Origin: Blastococcus sp.
Lineage (GTDB): Bacteria > Actinomycetota > Actinomycetes > Mycobacteriales > Geodermatophilaceae
Reading direction: 5' to 3'
NCBI GenBank assembly: GCA_025963345.1
Contig: JAOPUS010000002.1
Coordinates: 1 to 5,492 of the forward strand
DNA length: 5,492 nt
This document shows, one piece after another, positions 4,772 to 5,492 of this stretch. Positions within the stretch are counted from its first letter, which is position 1; the number at the start of each line of letters is the position of its first letter. A program made the position numbers and the translations under genes. The notes below the pieces were generated by a model. It did no database searches and was not told where the DNA came from. It was given only the letters and a program-made list of their open reading frames with translations.

Positions 4772-5492
4772 GTGCCGCAGAACGATGCCCCGCCGTCGGA
4801 GTTCGATGCCGCGACCGCCGTCCAGCGGGCGGAGGGCGGGGGACTGGTCGCCGTCCTCGATGCCGGGTGGGACGTCGGCGGCGGCATCCTCAACGGGGGT
4901 TACCTGCTGTCGGTCGTCGCGCGTGCGGCAGTCCTGGAGAGCCCGCACGCGCACCCGGTCGCCCTGTCGGCCAGCTACCTGCGCGCGCCGGCGGCCGGCC
5001 CCGCCAGGCTCACCGTCGTCCCCGGTCCGGCCGGGCGGACCCTCGCGCACTCCCACGTGACCCTCGCCGACGCGGGCGGTCCGGCGCTGTCGGTCAACGT
5101 CACGACGGCGACCCTCGGCGACGACGAGTCGGTGTGGTCGGAGCCCATGCCGGAGGTCCCGCCGGTCGAGGAGTGCTTCTCCGTCGCCGAGCACCGCGAG
5201 CTGGCGCCCCCGGGGGTGCAGGTCCCGGGGCTGTCGCTGCGGGTGGACACCCGGTTGGACATCGCCACCGCCGGCTGGGCGTTCGGTCAGCCGTCGGGGG
5301 AGCCGGTGCTGCGCGCGTGGATGCGGTTCTCCGACGGCCGCGAGCCCGACCCGCTCGCCCTGGTGACCTTTGCCGACGCCCTGCCACCGACGAGCTTCTC
5401 GCTGGGCAACCTGGGCTGGGCGCCGACCGTGCAGCTGCAGGTGCTCGTGCGCGCGCTGCCCGCGCCGGGCTGGTGCCTGGTCGAGGCGACGT
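4772..5492 (+). CDS. TesB-like acyl-CoA thioesterase (4HBT_3 type), 3' truncated
   Basis: Predicted double-hotdog thioesterase hydrolysing acyl-CoA to fatty acid and CoA in the cytoplasm. 240 residues are visible in an open frame running off the right edge; relatives are about 260-290, so only a short C-terminal piece is missing. Seen: FDAATAVQRAEGGGLVAVLD (11-30), then WDVGGGILNGGYLLSVVAR with the hallmark NGGY at 41-44; SASYLRAP near 69-76; a second hotdog half beginning around LSLRVDTRLDIA; and PDPLALVTFADALPPTSF, where Asp202 probably matches the catalytic Asp of TesB, with Thr219 (APTVQLQV) as the likely Thr partner. The catalytic Gln, if present, would lie past the edge. GTG at 4772 is the only normal start in frame; no ATG or TTG lies nearby. 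The ribosome-binding site is poor, so leaderless translation is possible. Substrate chain length is unknown. Confidence 0.85.
   Translation, partial: MPQNDAPPSEFDAATAVQRAEGGGLVAVLDAGWDVGGGILNGGYLLSVVARAAVLESPHAHPVALSASYLRAPAAGPARLTVVPGPAGRTLAHSHVTLADAGGPALSVNVTTATLGDDESVWSEPMPEVPPVEECFSVAEHRELAPPGVQVPGLSLRVDTRLDIATAGWAFGQPSGEPVLRAWMRFSDGREPDPLALVTFADALPPTSFSLGNLGWAPTVQLQVLVRALPAPGWCLVEAT

Noticed and set aside
4743..5060. Plus-strand ATG frame at the start of the thioesterase region
   Set aside because: It ends after 105 Arg/Ser/Pro-rich codons, whereas the frame from GTG 4772 stays open to the edge and contains NGGY and FADALPP.
4745..5194. 150-codon upstream extension of the aldo/keto reductase frame on the minus strand
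   Set aside because: The extension is low-complexity Arg/Gly/Asp-rich and antisense to the thioesterase, which has recognisable motifs. The reductase family N-terminus begins at the ATG at 4744.
1..5492. Mobile element, CRISPR array, toxin-antitoxin, tRNA or biosynthetic cluster
   Set aside because: No transposase or integrase motifs, regularly spaced repeats, tRNA-like cloverleaf or cluster enzymes are visible. Codon use looks uniform throughout.

Overview
The window is about 5.5 kb of very GC-rich DNA. Codons end overwhelmingly in G or C, three of the seven genes most likely start at GTG, and genes overlap by 4 bases. Gene content and codon use point to a high-GC actinobacterium, with the protein texture suggesting Pseudonocardiales or Geodermatophilales. 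That placement is inference only. The stretch looks like ordinary chromosomal housekeeping and transport DNA. I see no mobile element, phage gene, CRISPR array, tRNA or rRNA.

Layout, left to right: (1) the C-terminal two thirds of an AzgA/PbuG-type NCS2 purine permease, truncated by the left edge; (2) a 46-base gap holding a short direct repeat, an imperfect inverted repeat and a possible leaderless promoter; (3) a MarR-family regulator whose stop codon overlaps the probable GTG start of (4) an MFS exporter; (5) a perfect 9-bp hairpin just after the exporter, likely a terminator; (6) a small uncharacterised protein with one N-terminal membrane helix, overlapped by (7) a ThpR-type RNA 2',3'-cyclic phosphodiesterase ('2'-5' RNA ligase' family) whose only plausible start is CTG; (8) a hairpin between convergent genes that could stop transcription from both sides; (9) an aldo/keto reductase on the minus strand; (10) a 27-base divergent spacer; (11) a TesB-like acyl-CoA thioesterase, cut by the right edge. 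This last gene has no stop in the window, so it is easy to miss.

Functional units: MarR plus MFS reads as a self-regulated efflux operon in which the regulator would sense the exporter's substrate. The small membrane protein and ThpR form a second, translationally coupled pair. The aldo/keto reductase and thioesterase are divergent neighbours that must share regulatory DNA or place promoters inside each other's coding sequence. Nothing shows that they act in one pathway.

I found no clearly new biological system. The points most worth checking are the CTG start of thpR, the 27-base divergent spacer, and the small membrane protein coupled to thpR.
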